Of a stretch of DNA of 48,356 bases, positions 1-8,684 are shown piece by piece (the stretch's first letter is position 1; every line of letters begins with the position of its first letter). A program made the translations under genes and the position numbers. Source of the DNA: an uncultured Clostridia bacterium (lineage in GTDB: Bacteria > Bacillota > Clostridia > TANB77 > CAG-508); assembly GCA_947599825.1 (NCBI GenBank), contig CANQFS010000007.1, forward strand, positions 1-48,356, read 5' to 3'. The notes under the pieces were generated by a model. It worked only from the letters and a program-made list of their open reading frames with translations, ran no database searches and was not told the origin of the DNA.

Positions 1-407
1 TTTTCTTCCATAAATAATTCCTTTCTTGCTTTACTTATTTTGTTTTACTTAAAAGTACGCATATTTAAGACGTTTTTTTAAAAAAGACATAATACTAAAA
101 AATTTTGATGGTATCTCCCTTCTAACTAAATTTTAAATTCCATAAAAAAGATTGTAACTACTATTCTTTGGTAATTCTAATTTTATTTAACAACTTGGAT
201 TTTTCCTTTTTTAAATAAATTAGAAAAAAATTTATATTAAATTGAAATAATAATTTTAAAAATATATTATTTCTTTTAAATTATTGTTAAATAGTATGGC
301 AATTTTATGTAATCTAATAAAGCTATTAAATCATGACTTCACATAAAAAGCAAGAACTTTTCATCGTAAAATTTCGACATAATACTACATGTATTTTTTA
401 AAGAAAA

Positions 408-462
408 AAGCAAGCCTAAGATTTTCTACCAAATGGAAATTTTAAAAAAATCTAAGGCTCGC
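408..462 (-). terminator. Long GCGAG-type intrinsic terminator
   Basis: Read on the minus strand, GCGAGCCTTAGATTTT pairs with AAAATCTTAGGCTTGC around an AT-rich loop and is followed by a T run. The stem base and architecture match hairpins at 23974-24031 and 38365-38418, which lie behind surface-protein genes. Here no gene is seen upstream of it between the tuf terminator and this hairpin, so it may end a small RNA. Confidence 0.6.
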
Positions 463-598
463 CATATTTATAAGGAGAACTTTCCTACTATATAAAAAAG
501 AATATATGCCTGCTATTACATATATTTAAAATAACAGATGACTGGATACGCATTCCAACTCTGTATATATAGTATACTATATATTTTTTTATTGTCAG
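463..598 (-). ncRNA. Candidate small RNA or leader, minus strand
   Basis: A possible minus-strand promoter has -35 CTGACA (593-598), a 16-base spacer and -10 TATACT (571-576). About 100 bases further on the same strand lies a strong terminator at 408-462. The stretch between them has no start codon with a ribosome site and includes the self-complementary stretch GGAATGCGTATCC. This is inference from promoter plus terminator spacing only; no known RNA family was recognised, and it could also be an attenuated leader of a gene beyond the window. Confidence 0.25.
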
Positions 599-642
599 AC
601 TTTTTTAAAAAATATTCAAAAATTTTTAAAAATAAAAGAATG

Positions 643-695
643 TGGTGTCCCTAACGTTCCATTTTGGAACAAAAAAGGGCATTTCTCTTGTTCGG
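643..695. repeat. GTTCC/GGAAC dispersed repeat, copy 1 (degenerate)
   Basis: It contains the same order of blocks as copies at 21140-21194 and 30850-30905: GGTGTCC, the palindrome GTTCCATTTTGGAAC, an A run, then a GGGC...TTGTTCGG block. This copy has drifted in the second half. It lies downstream of the tuf terminator. Confidence 0.7.
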
Positions 696-731
696 TTACC
701 TGTTTTTTTCTCCATACTCAAAAGTAGGTCA

Positions 732-772
732 CAAAAAAAAGCAAAGTTTGCAATTTCTTGCTCAACTTTGCT
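732..772 (-). terminator. Terminator of tuf
   Basis: The inverted repeat GCAAAGTT / AACTTTGC at 741-771 is flanked by an A8 run on the left and a T7 run on the right, so it can act in both directions. It starts about 20 bases after the tuf stop and closes the str operon. Confidence 0.8.
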
Positions 773-793
773 TTTTTTATTTGCTAAAATTAA

Positions 794-1993
794 TTATTCT
801 TTAATATCAGCTACAACTCCAGAGCCAACGGTTCTACCACCTTCACGGATAGCGAATCTTAGTCCTTTTTCAATAGCGATTGGAGTAATTAATTCGATTT
901 CCATATCTACGTTATCTCCTGGCATAACCATTTCTGTTCCAGCAGGTAATTTAATAACACCTGTAACGTCTGTTGTTCTGAAATAGAATTGTGGTCTATA
1001 TCCATCGAAGAATGGTGTATGACGTCCACCTTCTTCTTTTGTTAGAACGTAAACTTGAGAAGTGAATTTTGTATGTGGATGTATTGTTCCTGGTTTTGCT
1101 AAAACTTGACCTCTTTCGATGTCTTTTCTATCAATACCTCTTAATAATACACCAATGTTGTCTCCAGCTTCTGCTTGGTCTAATAGTTTTCTGAACATTT
1201 CAACACCTGTAACAACGCTCTTGTTAACTGGTTTGATACCAACGATTTCAACTTCGTCTTGTAGTTTAACTGTTCCTCTTTCTACTCTACCTGTAGCAAC
1301 TGTTCCACGTCCTGTAATTGTAAATACGTCTTCTACTGGCATTAAGAATGGTTGGTCAACTGGTCTTTCTGGTGTTGGAATATAGCTATCAACTGCTTCC
1401 ATTAATTCTTTCATACATGCATATTCTGGTGCATTTGGATCTGTAGAGTTAGACTCTAATACTTTTAGTGAAGATCCTTTGATAATTGGAATCTCGTCTC
1501 CTGGGAAGTCATAGCTTGAAAGTAAGTCTCTAACTTCCATTTCAACTAATTCTAATAATTCTGGATCGTCAACCATATCGCATTTGTTTAGGTAAACTAC
1601 GATATATTTAACACCAACTTGTCTTGCAAGTAGGATATGCTCTCTTGTTTGAGGCATTGGTCCATCTGCTGCTGAAACAACTAAGATTGCTCCGTCCATT
1701 TGTGCAGCACCAGTGATCATGTTTTTAACATAGTCAGCATGGCCTGGGCAGTCAACGTGAGCATAGTGTCTGTTATCTGTTTCATACTCTACGTGAGCTG
1801 TGTTAATTGTAATTCCTCTTTCTTTTTCTTCTGGAGCACTATCGATTTGATCATATGCTTCATATTTTGCTTTTCCTAGTAATCCTAGGTATTTTGTAAT
1901 AGCTGCTGTTGTTGTTGTTTTACCGTGGTCAACATGTCCGATTGTACCAATGTTAACGTGTGGTTTTGTTCTTTCAAATTTTTCCTTTGCCAT
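794..1993 (-). CDS. tuf: Elongation factor Tu
   Basis: GTPase that delivers aminoacyl-tRNA to the ribosome. The 399-residue protein has the usual family length and all the GTP motifs: GHVDHGKT near residue 19 (P loop), the switch II motif DCPGH near 81, and NKCD near 136. These are followed by the two beta-barrel domains, ending with the conserved RTVGSGVV stretch. The ATG start is preceded by a perfect AGGGAGGAA ribosome site. It is the last gene of the rpsL-rpsG-fusA-tuf order, separated from fusA by 310 bases that carry a plausible promoter of its own (2163-2191) and a leader hairpin. A strong terminator follows. Nothing in the protein looks unusual. Confidence 0.98.
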   Translation of the reverse strand: MAKEKFERTKPHVNIGTIGHVDHGKTTTTAAITKYLGLLGKAKYEAYDQIDSAPEEKERGITINTAHVEYETDNRHYAHVDCPGHADYVKNMITGAAQMDGAILVVSAADGPMPQTREHILLARQVGVKYIVVYLNKCDMVDDPELLELVEMEVRDLLSSYDFPGDEIPIIKGSSLKVLESNSTDPNAPEYACMKELMEAVDSYIPTPERPVDQPFLMPVEDVFTITGRGTVATGRVERGTVKLQDEVEIVGIKPVNKSVVTGVEMFRKLLDQAEAGDNIGVLLRGIDRKDIERGQVLAKPGTIHPHTKFTSQVYVLTKEEGGRHTPFFDGYRPQFYFRTTDVTGVIKLPAGTEMVMPGDNVDMEIELITPIAIEKGLRFAIREGGRTVGSGVVADIKE

Positions 1994-2024
1994 TTGAAAT
2001 TTTCCTCCCTTTTTTTATTTGTCA

Positions 2025-2072
2025 GGGACACATCTTTTTCTAGGGTATTTCTTAAGGGATAAGATATGTCCC
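2025..2072 (-). promoter_or_regulatory. Leader hairpin upstream of tuf
   Basis: On the minus strand GGGACATATCTT pairs with AAGATGTGTCCC (12 bp, one G-U type mismatch), ending about 30 bases before the tuf start. The stretch just upstream contains CACTAATTCA, which is also present upstream of fusA in the same relative place. This is a candidate 5' leader structure; the function is inferred only. Confidence 0.4.
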
Positions 2073-2162
2073 TCCCCTAATGAATTAGTGTTTACCCTTT
2101 TTTAGATGTTTCTGACTCTTTATATTTTTTTAAAATTTAATAACTTAAGTTCAAGCACTTGC

Positions 2163-2191
2163 ATTTTATAACATTTTTACAAAAATTGCAA
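2163..2191 (-). promoter_or_regulatory. Candidate tuf promoter
   Basis: Minus strand: -35 TTGCAA (2186-2191), spacer of 17, -10 TAAAAT (2163-2168). It would give tuf a transcript independent of fusA with a leader of about 160 bases that includes the hairpin at 2025-2072. Confidence 0.4.
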
Positions 2192-2303
2192 GTGTTTCAA
2201 TAAGATTTTGTAAACTATTACTAAATTTACTTATCATTCTAGAGTTTTTTAACAATTCATCATTCAGTATGATAGCTTGTTTATCCATCATTTCAACCTT
2301 ATT

Positions 2304-4388
2304 CTATTCTTGTTTTTTTGCTCTAGATGCTACAATTACATCTAATACTGATTTTGGAACTTCTTCATAATGAGATGGTTCCATTGAGTATGTTCCTCTA
2401 CCTTGTGTTTTAGAACGTAAGTCTGTTGCATAACCAAACATTTCAGATAATGGAATAAATCCACGAATGATTTGGCTTCCGCTTCTTGCTTCCATTCCTT
2501 CCATTCTTCCACGACGAGAGTTGATGTCTCCAATAACATCTCCCATATATTCTTCTGGAACAGTTACTTCTACTCTCATGATTGGCTCTAATAATACAGA
2601 TTTTGCTTGACGACATCCTTCTTTGAATGCCATAGAACCTGCAATTTTGAATGCCATTTCTGAAGAGTCAACTTCATGGTAAGAACCATCTACTAGAGTT
2701 GCTTTAAAGTCTATAACAGGGTAACCTGCTAAGATACCGCTTTCTGCAGCTTCTCTAATACCATCTTCTGTTGGTTTAATATATTCTTTTGGAACAGCAC
2801 CACCAACGATTTGGCTTTCGAATATAATTCCTTTTCCTGGCTCTAATGGCTCTAGTTCAATCCATACGTCTCCGTATTGTCCACGTCCACCAGATTGACG
2901 AGCGAATTTTCCTTGTACTTTTACTTTGTTTCGAATTGTTTCTTTGTAAGAAACTTGTGGCTTACCTACATTACATTCTACTTTAAATTCTCTCTTTAAA
3001 CGGTCTACGATGATATCTAGGTGAAGCTCACCCATACCAGCGATAATAGTTTGTCCAGTTTCATGGTCTGTATACGTTTTGAAAGTTGGATCTTCTTCTG
3101 CAAGTTTTGCAAGTGCAATTCCCAATTTTTCGCTATTTGCCTTGTCTTTTGGCTCAATTGCGATATCAATAACTGGTTCTGGGAATTCCATAGATTCTAA
3201 TATAACTGGGTGTGCTGGATCGCAAAGTGTATCTCCTGTAGATACTTCTTTTAGACCAACTGCTGCAGCAATGTCTCCTGCATATACTTTGTCAATATCT
3301 TCTCTATGGTTAGCATGCATTAATAGAATTCTTCCCATTCTATCTTTTTTGTCTTTGTTTGCATTTAAAATTGTAGATCCCGATTCTAATGTTCCAGAAT
3401 ATACTCTAAAGAAACAAAGTTTTCCAACAAATGGGTCTGTTGCAATTTTGAATGCTAATGCTGCAAAAGGTTCACTATCTGATGTTTTTCTTTCTACTTC
3501 ATTTCCTTGTTCGTCAACTCCTTTGATATGTGGAATATCAAGTGGAGATGGCATATAATATACAACTGCGTCTAGTAATTCTTGCACACCTTTATTTTTG
3601 TAAGATGATCCACAAGTTACTGGTACGATTGTATTTGCAATAGTTCCTTTTCTTAGACCAAGTCTGATTTCGTCTTCTGTTAATTCTCCTCCGTCTAAGT
3701 ATTTCATCATTAATTCATCGTCTTGCTCTGCTGCTGCTTCTACCATTTCTGCTCTATATTTTTCAGCACTTTCCTTTAAATCTGCAGGAATTTCACATTC
3801 TTCAATGTCTTTTCCTAAATCGTCTTTATGGATAAATGCTTTCATTTTTACTAGGTCTACAATTCCTTGGAAATTGTCTTCTGCACCTATTGGTAATTCG
3901 ATTGGAACTGCGTTTGCTTTTAGTCTTTCTTTCATTTGCTCAACGCAACCGTAGAAGTCTGCTCCAATCATATCCATTTTGTTGACATATGCCATTCTTG
4001 GTACTTTGTACTTATCTGCTTGTCTCCATACGGTTTCAGATTGTGGTTGCACACCACTTTTTGCTGCTAAAACTAGTACAGAACCATCTAATACTCTTAA
4101 TGATCTTTCAACTTCTACAGTGAAGTCAACGTGACCTGGAGTATCTATAATATTGATTCTGTGGTCTAGCCATTTACAAGTAGTTGCGGCAGAAGTAATT
4201 GTAATACCTCTTTCTTGTTCTTGAACCATCCAGTCCATAGTTGCTTCACCTTCGTGAACTTCTCCGATTTTATGAGTTCTACCTGTATAGAATAGAATTC
4301 TTTCGGTTGTAGTTGTTTTTCCGGCATCAATATGGGCCATGATTCCTATATTTCTTGTTTTCTCTAAAGAAAACTCTCTTCCAGCCAT
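2304..4388 (-). CDS. fusA: Elongation factor G
   Basis: Translocase GTPase that moves tRNA and mRNA through the ribosome. At 694 residues it has the standard EF-G length. The P loop AHIDAGKT lies near residue 18, DTPGH near 82 and NKMD near 136. The characteristic second half ([11 protein letters not shown], then [18 protein letters not shown] and SRRGRMEG of domains IV-V) is intact. The ATG is preceded by AAGAAGGAGGAAAC. It sits between rpsG and tuf in the str operon, 132 bases after rpsG; that gap contains a hairpin-like leader resembling the one before tuf. Confidence 0.98.
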   Translation of the reverse strand: MAGREFSLEKTRNIGIMAHIDAGKTTTTERILFYTGRTHKIGEVHEGEATMDWMVQEQERGITITSAATTCKWLDHRINIIDTPGHVDFTVEVERSLRVLDGSVLVLAAKSGVQPQSETVWRQADKYKVPRMAYVNKMDMIGADFYGCVEQMKERLKANAVPIELPIGAEDNFQGIVDLVKMKAFIHKDDLGKDIEECEIPADLKESAEKYRAEMVEAAAEQDDELMMKYLDGGELTEDEIRLGLRKGTIANTIVPVTCGSSYKNKGVQELLDAVVYYMPSPLDIPHIKGVDEQGNEVERKTSDSEPFAALAFKIATDPFVGKLCFFRVYSGTLESGSTILNANKDKKDRMGRILLMHANHREDIDKVYAGDIAAAVGLKEVSTGDTLCDPAHPVILESMEFPEPVIDIAIEPKDKANSEKLGIALAKLAEEDPTFKTYTDHETGQTIIAGMGELHLDIIVDRLKREFKVECNVGKPQVSYKETIRNKVKVQGKFARQSGGRGQYGDVWIELEPLEPGKGIIFESQIVGGAVPKEYIKPTEDGIREAAESGILAGYPVIDFKATLVDGSYHEVDSSEMAFKIAGSMAFKEGCRQAKSVLLEPIMRVEVTVPEEYMGDVIGDINSRRGRMEGMEARSGSQIIRGFIPLSEMFGYATDLRSKTQGRGTYSMEPSHYEEVPKSVLDVIVASRAKKQE

Positions 4389-4416
4389 TTGGTTGTTTCC
4401 TCCTTCTTTATATTTG

Positions 4417-4490
4417 ACAGAGACACATTTTACATTTTTATCACTTTCATTTGGGCTAAGGTGTATCCTCTACCTTTGTGAATTAGTGAT
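4417..4490 (-). promoter_or_regulatory. Leader element upstream of fusA, related to tuf leader
   Basis: Between rpsG and fusA, the minus strand shows CACTAATTCA, then GGATACACCTT, then a partner AAAATGTGTCTCTGTC close to the fusA ribosome site. The order and several blocks match the leader before tuf (2021-2090), though pairing here is poorer. It may be a shared regulatory leader or a diverged duplicated spacer. Confidence 0.35.
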
Positions 4491-4520
4491 GTAAGTTTTT
4501 TGTGTATCTCCATAATTTTT

Positions 4521-4991
4521 TTACCATTTATAGTGTGCGAAAGCTTTGTTTGCTTCTGCCATTCTATGCATGTCTTCTTTCTTCTTGAATGCTCCACCGT
4601 TTCCAGCAATTGCATCTAAGATTTCAGCTGCTAGTTTTTCAGCCATTGTTTTTTCATGTCTGTTTCTAGCATAAGTTACTAGCCATCTTAACCCTAAAGT
4701 TTGTCTTCTTTCTGGTCTGATTTCTAGTGGTACTTGGTAAGTAGCACCTCCTACACGTCTTGCCTTTACTTCAAGTACTGGCATTACATTATTAAGTGCT
4801 GCTTCAAATACTTCTAGCGGATCTTTTTGCTCTTTTTCTTTTATGATGTCAAATGCATCATATACAATATTTTGAGCTACTGTTTTTTTACCATCTAGCA
4901 TGACATTGTTGATTAGTTTTGTAACAAGTTTGCTATTGTACATTGGATCTGCTATTACGTCTCTTTTTGCGATAAATCCTCTTCTTGGCAC
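4521..4991 (-). CDS. rpsG: Ribosomal protein uS7
   Basis: Small-subunit protein that nucleates assembly of the 16S rRNA 3' domain and lines the exit site. The 156-residue length and sequence are typical: [15 protein letters not shown] at the start, the central [13 protein letters not shown], then [12 protein letters not shown], and the C-terminal [20 protein letters not shown]. The start codon is GTG, preceded by AGGAGGGAAGAA. It lies between rpsL and fusA. Unusually, 344 non-coding bases with strong foldbacks separate it from rpsL, where most relatives have a short spacer. Confidence 0.97.
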   Translation of the reverse strand: MPRRGFIAKRDVIADPMYNSKLVTKLINNVMLDGKKTVAQNIVYDAFDIIKEKEQKDPLEVFEAALNNVMPVLEVKARRVGGATYQVPLEIRPERRQTLGLRWLVTYARNRHEKTMAEKLAAEILDAIAGNGGAFKKKEDMHRMAEANKAFAHYKW

Positions 4992-5127
4992 TATTCTTCC
5001 CTCCTTTAATAATATTACTTAAAGTTTTCTTTAAGTATTTTTGGTACTCTTGAAAAATTCAATACTTTTTCTTTCTTCTCGAATTTTCCTAGCATAGCGC
5101 ATATAATCTATTCTAAATTTAAGTCCC

Positions 5128-5211
5128 TTAAATTAGTAAGTTATAGCGCACTAATTTAGTTTAAAACCATTGTATCTTGAAAATTAGAAGCAACCTTATA
5201 ATTTCAAGATA
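5128..5211. repeat. Two stem-loops in the rpsL-rpsG spacer
   Basis: The first stem-loop pairs TTAAATTAGT (5128-5137) with ACTAATTTAG (5150-5159). The second pairs TATCTTGAAAATTA (5172-5185) with TAATTTCAAGATA (5199-5211), with one bulge. Neither has a clear T tract on the coding strand, so they look more like RNA-processing or stability elements, or remnants of foldback elements, than terminators. Confidence 0.45.
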
Positions 5212-5220
5212 AAACAAAAT

Positions 5221-5324
5221 AAAAGTGGTATATTGCTAGGAAAGCAAATAAAAATTTTTGAGATAATACGAATTGTATATCGAAAAAATTTTTATGCAGC
5301 TTGACAACGCAAGATGCCGCTTTT
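5221..5324. repeat. About 104-bp foldback between rpsL and rpsG
   Basis: The ends AAAAGTGGTATATTGC (5221-5236) and GCAAGATGCCGCTTTT (5309-5324) pair with two mismatches. Inside, AAAAATTTTT blocks at about 5250 and 5284 pair again around a GATAATAC/GTATATC hairpin. On the minus strand the foldback is followed by ATTTTGTTTT, so it could attenuate transcription after rpsL. It could equally be a small non-autonomous insertion. Confidence 0.5.
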
Positions 5325-5335
5325 CTTTTGTTTGA

Positions 5336-5749
5336 TTATTTTTTTGGTTTTTTAGCTCCATACTTAGATCTAGCTTGCATTCTGTCTTTTACGCCTGCTG
5401 TATCTAAGGTTCCTCTTATAATGTGATAACGAACACCTGGTAAATCTTTTACCCTTCCACCTCTAATTAGAACAACACTGTGCTCTTGTAAGTTGTGTCC
5501 AATTCCAGGAATATAAGAAGTTACTTCATATCCATTAGAAAGTCTAACTCTGGCTACTTTTCTTAAAGCTGAGTTTGGTTTCTTAGGTGTTACTGTTTTT
5601 ACTACTGTGCATACACCTCTTTTTTGTGGTGATCTCTTATCTGTTGTTCTTTTCTTCATTGAGTTATAACCATGTTGAAGAGCTGGTGATGTAGATTTTG
5701 TAGTAGCAGTTTGTCTTCCTTTTCTTACTAATTGATTAATTGTTGGCAC
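5336..5749 (-). CDS. rpsL: Ribosomal protein uS12
   Basis: Decoding-centre protein of the 30S subunit and the classical site of streptomycin resistance. The 137-residue sequence has [12 protein letters not shown] at the start, the conserved [17 protein letters not shown] loop, and the [15 protein letters not shown]-like loop (here [15 protein letters not shown]). The C-terminus KYGAKKPKK is normal. The start codon is GTG behind a strong AAGGAGGTG ribosome site. It is the first gene of the str operon; the upstream neighbour is not rpoC but the terminator of the 810-residue coiled-coil gene. A weak promoter candidate (TTGTAA-17-TAAAAA, 5832-5860) lies in the spacer. Confidence 0.97.
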   Translation of the reverse strand: MPTINQLVRKGRQTATTKSTSPALQHGYNSMKKRTTDKRSPQKRGVCTVVKTVTPKKPNSALRKVARVRLSNGYEVTSYIPGIGHNLQEHSVVLIRGGRVKDLPGVRYHIIRGTLDTAGVKDRMQARSKYGAKKPKK

Positions 5750-5865
5750 TTAAATTTCACCTCCTTGTTTTTGTTTTTATTTTGTTATTTTAAGATAAAA
5801 TGCTTTTTTTAGTTCTTTTTTATTATATTTATTTTTAAAAGCTTTTTTCTTTTTTTACAAAATAA

Positions 5866-5910
5866 AACCGCTACGGAAATGCCACTTTCTGGCAATTTCC
5901 ATTAGCGGTT
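5866..5910 (-). terminator. Terminator of the 810-residue protein gene
   Basis: The minus strand reads AACCGCTA, ATGGAAATTGCCA, a short loop, TGGCATTTCCGT and AGCGGTT, then TTTATTTTGT. The nearly perfect 20-bp stem lies 36 bases after the stop of the upstream gene and separates it from the str operon. Confidence 0.8.
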
Positions 5911-5945
5911 ACTATTTTATCATTTTTTTAGGTAAAAGTCAATAG

Positions 5946-8378
5946 TTAGCGGTCAATTTCTTCTTGTTCTTTTTCTTGTTTTTGATTTTTTTCTTGTGAC
6001 ATTCTTTGTTGTTCTATATGCTCATTTATTGCTTTTATTGCTTTTAGTTTTTCTATACCTGTTAATTTAGCAGAACCCCTTACTCTGTCCATAAATTCAT
6101 TTTTATCAAAGCCTTCTTTTGCTGACTCCTCTATGTATTGTTTTAAGATTGGGTTCATTTCATTTTGTTGCATAAATTTTTCTCTTTGAGTTAATATTTC
6201 TTCTTGTACTACTGGCTTTTCTATTCCTTTTTGTTCTTTTTCTTGATTTTTTTCTTGTGACATTCTTTGTTGTTCCATATACTCATTTATTTCTTTTATT
6301 ACTTTTAGTTTTTCTATACCTGTTAAATTAGCTGAACCTTTTATTTTACTCATAAGTTCATTGATGTCATGCATTTCTTGTTCGTACTGTCTTTTATCCA
6401 TTTTTAAAATTGAGTTTTTACTTTTTGGTTGTTCTATTAAGTCTATTTCTTGCATTGCTTTTTTTATATCTTCTTCAGTATAATTGTTATTTTCACTAAT
6501 AGTTTGAAGTATAAACTTTTCTGGATTACATTCTGGATTTTCTCTTTTTTCTTGTATATATCTTTGCACGATTGATTCATCTTTTACTTTTTGCACAAAT
6601 TCTTCTCTTTTGGTTAATGGCTGTTCTTGTGCTTGTGTTGCTACTTCTTCTTTTGATGGCTTTTTAGTTTCTGTTTCTTCTACTTTTGCTATATTTTGTT
6701 GCATATTTTGATTTTTAGATACGCTTTCTTCCTCTATTTTTTCTTTTGGTATATCAACTTCTACAGGAACATAATTATTATTTTGCCATTGATATATAAT
6801 TTTTTTACCTCTTGATGCTGCTTCTTCTTTTCTTCTCTTTCTTTCTCTTGCATCATTTGTTCTTGAATGGACTACTTTATATGCATCTTCTAATTTTTTT
6901 TGTTCTTCCTGTCTTCTAATTTCTTCTTCACTTAAGTCTTCTTGTTGTTTATTATGTTCCTCATTATAATTCTCTGCTTTATCCATTCCTTCTTCTATTT
7001 GTCCTAATGTATTGATTTGTTTGCTTTTCTTTTCTTGCTCATATCTATCTATTTCCTTCATGCCTCTTATTTTTTCTTTCCATGAATATGTATTATTTGC
7101 AGAAGCAATTCTATTTACAAACTCTTTTTTATCAAACCCCTCTATTGCCGATTCTTCTATGTATTGTTTTAAAATTGGACTTATTTCATTTTCTTGTAAT
7201 TCTTCTTGTTCTGGCTCTTCTTGTGGTTCTCCTAACTCTTCTTGTAAGTTTTCTTCTGGTTCATCTTGTAAAGTATTATAATGTAGTCTTTTTCTAAAGT
7301 TTTCTACAATAGTTTCATTTTCTGCATTTCTCATATTTGCTGTGCTTCTTCTTATTTCCATTTTGCTATTTTTCTTTTCTTCTTTTGATAAACCTTTTTT
7401 AGCGTCTTTTTCTATTTTTTTGTTTTGCCACCAATCTGTTACGTTTTTAGCTATACGTTTAAAGAATTTTTTAATAGTTTTCCATTGAATTGTAACTGCA
7501 TTGTTTTTTATTATTTCCTTACTCATAGTTTTAGCTATTTCGTTATATCTCTTTTGTCCTTCTTGGAAAACTTCTTTCATTTGCTGTTCTTTTTCTTCTT
7601 TTCTTTTTATTGTTTCTTCTAATTGTTGATTCATTTCTTCTATATTTACTAAATTTTCTGGTTTTGTTTGATATTGATAGGTTCCTGTTAAATCTTGTAG
7701 TTGATTTTCTATTTCATATTGTTCATCTAATATTTCATTATATTCTTCTAAAGAATCATTTAATTTTTGCTCATCATTTACACCTATAGTATGTTTTGAT
7801 GATCGGCATTGTTGTTTAAACTCTTCTACATCTATATATGCAATTTGCTTATCTAATTTGGTTTGTATTTTTGAGAATTTTATTTGTAATAGTAATCTTC
7901 TCCAAGGCGTTAATTCTTCTTTTTCTAATTTCTTTTTAATTAGCTCTAATTTTTCTAGAAGAGTCATGCTTTTTTGTATTTTATTAATATATTTATTATA
8001 ATTTTTGTTCACTTTTCTTTCTATGCGAAGTTTTCTTTTTTGTGATTTTTCTTCACTTTTTAAACTTTTTTCTTTTTTTGAGCTATTATCTACTTCTTCT
8101 ATATTATTTATTCCGTCTAGATTTTCTCTTTTTTCTGTACTTTTTATTTCTTTCACTTTTGGCTCTTTTTGCTCTTTTTGCTTTTTTTGTTTTTTTGGCT
8201 CTTTTTGTTTTTTTGGCTCTTTTTCTTCATTCTCTGCTTCTAAAGTTTCTTGACGTTTCAATAATTTTTTCTCTTTTCTAGTAAGCTTATAGTCTTCATC
8301 TTCTAATTCATAATCATTATATAAAATACTATCTCCTATGTCTTTTAAATTTTTTCTAATTGATTCTGGTAATTTCAT
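5946..8378 (-). CDS. Large charged coiled-coil protein with internal repeats, function unknown
   Basis: An 810-residue protein, extremely rich in Glu, Lys and Gln, with no signal peptide or membrane segment; it is therefore probably cytoplasmic. The first 150 residues are a Lys/Glu-rich linker; residues about 150-400 look like long coiled coils with a WKTIKKFFKRIAK amphipathic patch near 300. The second half carries repeated modules: PILKQYIEESA-EGFDK-EF, about residues 405 and 740, is followed each time by a helical unit ending in EI/AIN or EID. A related SANLTGIEKLKVIKEIN unit occurs near 690. The ribosome site is GGGGAGG. It follows a 44-residue gene by 17 bases (one operon) and has its own terminator. 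I do not recognise a family; a role in scaffolding is only a guess. Confidence 0.75.
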   Translation of the reverse strand: MKLPESIRKNLKDIGDSILYNDYELEDEDYKLTRKEKKLLKRQETLEAENEEKEPKKQKEPKKQKKQKEQKEPKVKEIKSTEKRENLDGINNIEEVDNSSKKEKSLKSEEKSQKRKLRIERKVNKNYNKYINKIQKSMTLLEKLELIKKKLEKEELTPWRRLLLQIKFSKIQTKLDKQIAYIDVEEFKQQCRSSKHTIGVNDEQKLNDSLEEYNEILDEQYEIENQLQDLTGTYQYQTKPENLVNIEEMNQQLEETIKRKEEKEQQMKEVFQEGQKRYNEIAKTMSKEIIKNNAVTIQWKTIKKFFKRIAKNVTDWWQNKKIEKDAKKGLSKEEKKNSKMEIRRSTANMRNAENETIVENFRKRLHYNTLQDEPEENLQEELGEPQEEPEQEELQENEISPILKQYIEESAIEGFDKKEFVNRIASANNTYSWKEKIRGMKEIDRYEQEKKSKQINTLGQIEEGMDKAENYNEEHNKQQEDLSEEEIRRQEEQKKLEDAYKVVHSRTNDARERKRRKEEAASRGKKIIYQWQNNNYVPVEVDIPKEKIEEESVSKNQNMQQNIAKVEETETKKPSKEEVATQAQEQPLTKREEFVQKVKDESIVQRYIQEKRENPECNPEKFILQTISENNNYTEEDIKKAMQEIDLIEQPKSKNSILKMDKRQYEQEMHDINELMSKIKGSANLTGIEKLKVIKEINEYMEQQRMSQEKNQEKEQKGIEKPVVQEEILTQREKFMQQNEMNPILKQYIEESAKEGFDKNEFMDRVRGSAKLTGIEKLKAIKAINEHIEQQRMSQEKNQKQEKEQEEIDR

Positions 8379-8395
8379 TTTTTCCTCCCCTTACC

Positions 8396-8530
8396 TTATT
8401 TATCTAATATTTTTTGTATTTCTTCAATTTTTGCTTTACACTTTTCTAATTCTTCTTTTTTCATTGATTCTATTTCTTTTGTATCTATTGTTATACCATA
8501 TTCTTCAAACTCAATAATATCTTTTTTCAT
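8396..8530 (-). CDS. Small 44-residue charged protein
   Basis: A short gene read MKKDIIEFEEYGITIDTKEI and then a Lys/Glu-rich amphipathic helix. I chose this ATG because GAAAGGGGAAA lies just upstream and a promoter (TTGCAA-17-TAAAAT, 8568-8596) would start transcription near 8561, downstream of the longer alternative start. It is the first gene of a two-gene unit with the 810-residue coiled-coil protein, and its C-terminal helix could interact with it. No family was recognised. Confidence 0.6.
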   Translation of the reverse strand: MKKDIIEFEEYGITIDTKEIESMKKEELEKCKAKIEEIQKILDK

Positions 8531-8567
8531 ATTATAGTTTCCCCTTTCTCTTTTGATAACCTTCTTT

Positions 8568-8596
8568 ATTTTACCATAAAATGACATAAATTGCAA
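8568..8596 (-). promoter_or_regulatory. Promoter of the 44/810-residue gene pair
   Basis: Minus strand: -35 TTGCAA (8591-8596), 17-base spacer, -10 TAAAAT (8568-8573), about 40 bases before the chosen start codon. Confidence 0.55.
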
Positions 8597-8684
8597 CTAT
8601 ATTATGTAAAATTTTAAAAATTTCGTATAAATTTTAATAATTCTAGCGTATTTTGACAATATTTTTAAGTAAAAGTAGTTATTT

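Larger units (their letters stand above)
1..739. other. Long AT-rich intergenic region left of tuf
   Basis: No open reading frame with a ribosome site is visible on either strand here. What it does hold is listed separately: a long minus-strand terminator hairpin, a possible minus-strand promoter at 571-598 that together with it could frame a short RNA, and a copy of the GTTCC/GGAAC repeat. An AT palindrome at 565-584 (core AGTATACT) overlaps the promoter's -10. The leftmost 400 bases show no feature I can support. Confidence 0.5.

Noticed and set aside
4430-4615. 61-residue minus-strand frame between fusA and rpsG
   Set aside because: It overlaps the end of rpsG in another frame and lacks a ribosome site.
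6900-8300. Several plus-strand hydrophobic frames opposite the coiled-coil gene
   Set aside because: Antisense shadows of Glu/Lys-rich codons, which read as Phe/Leu/Ser; no ribosome sites.
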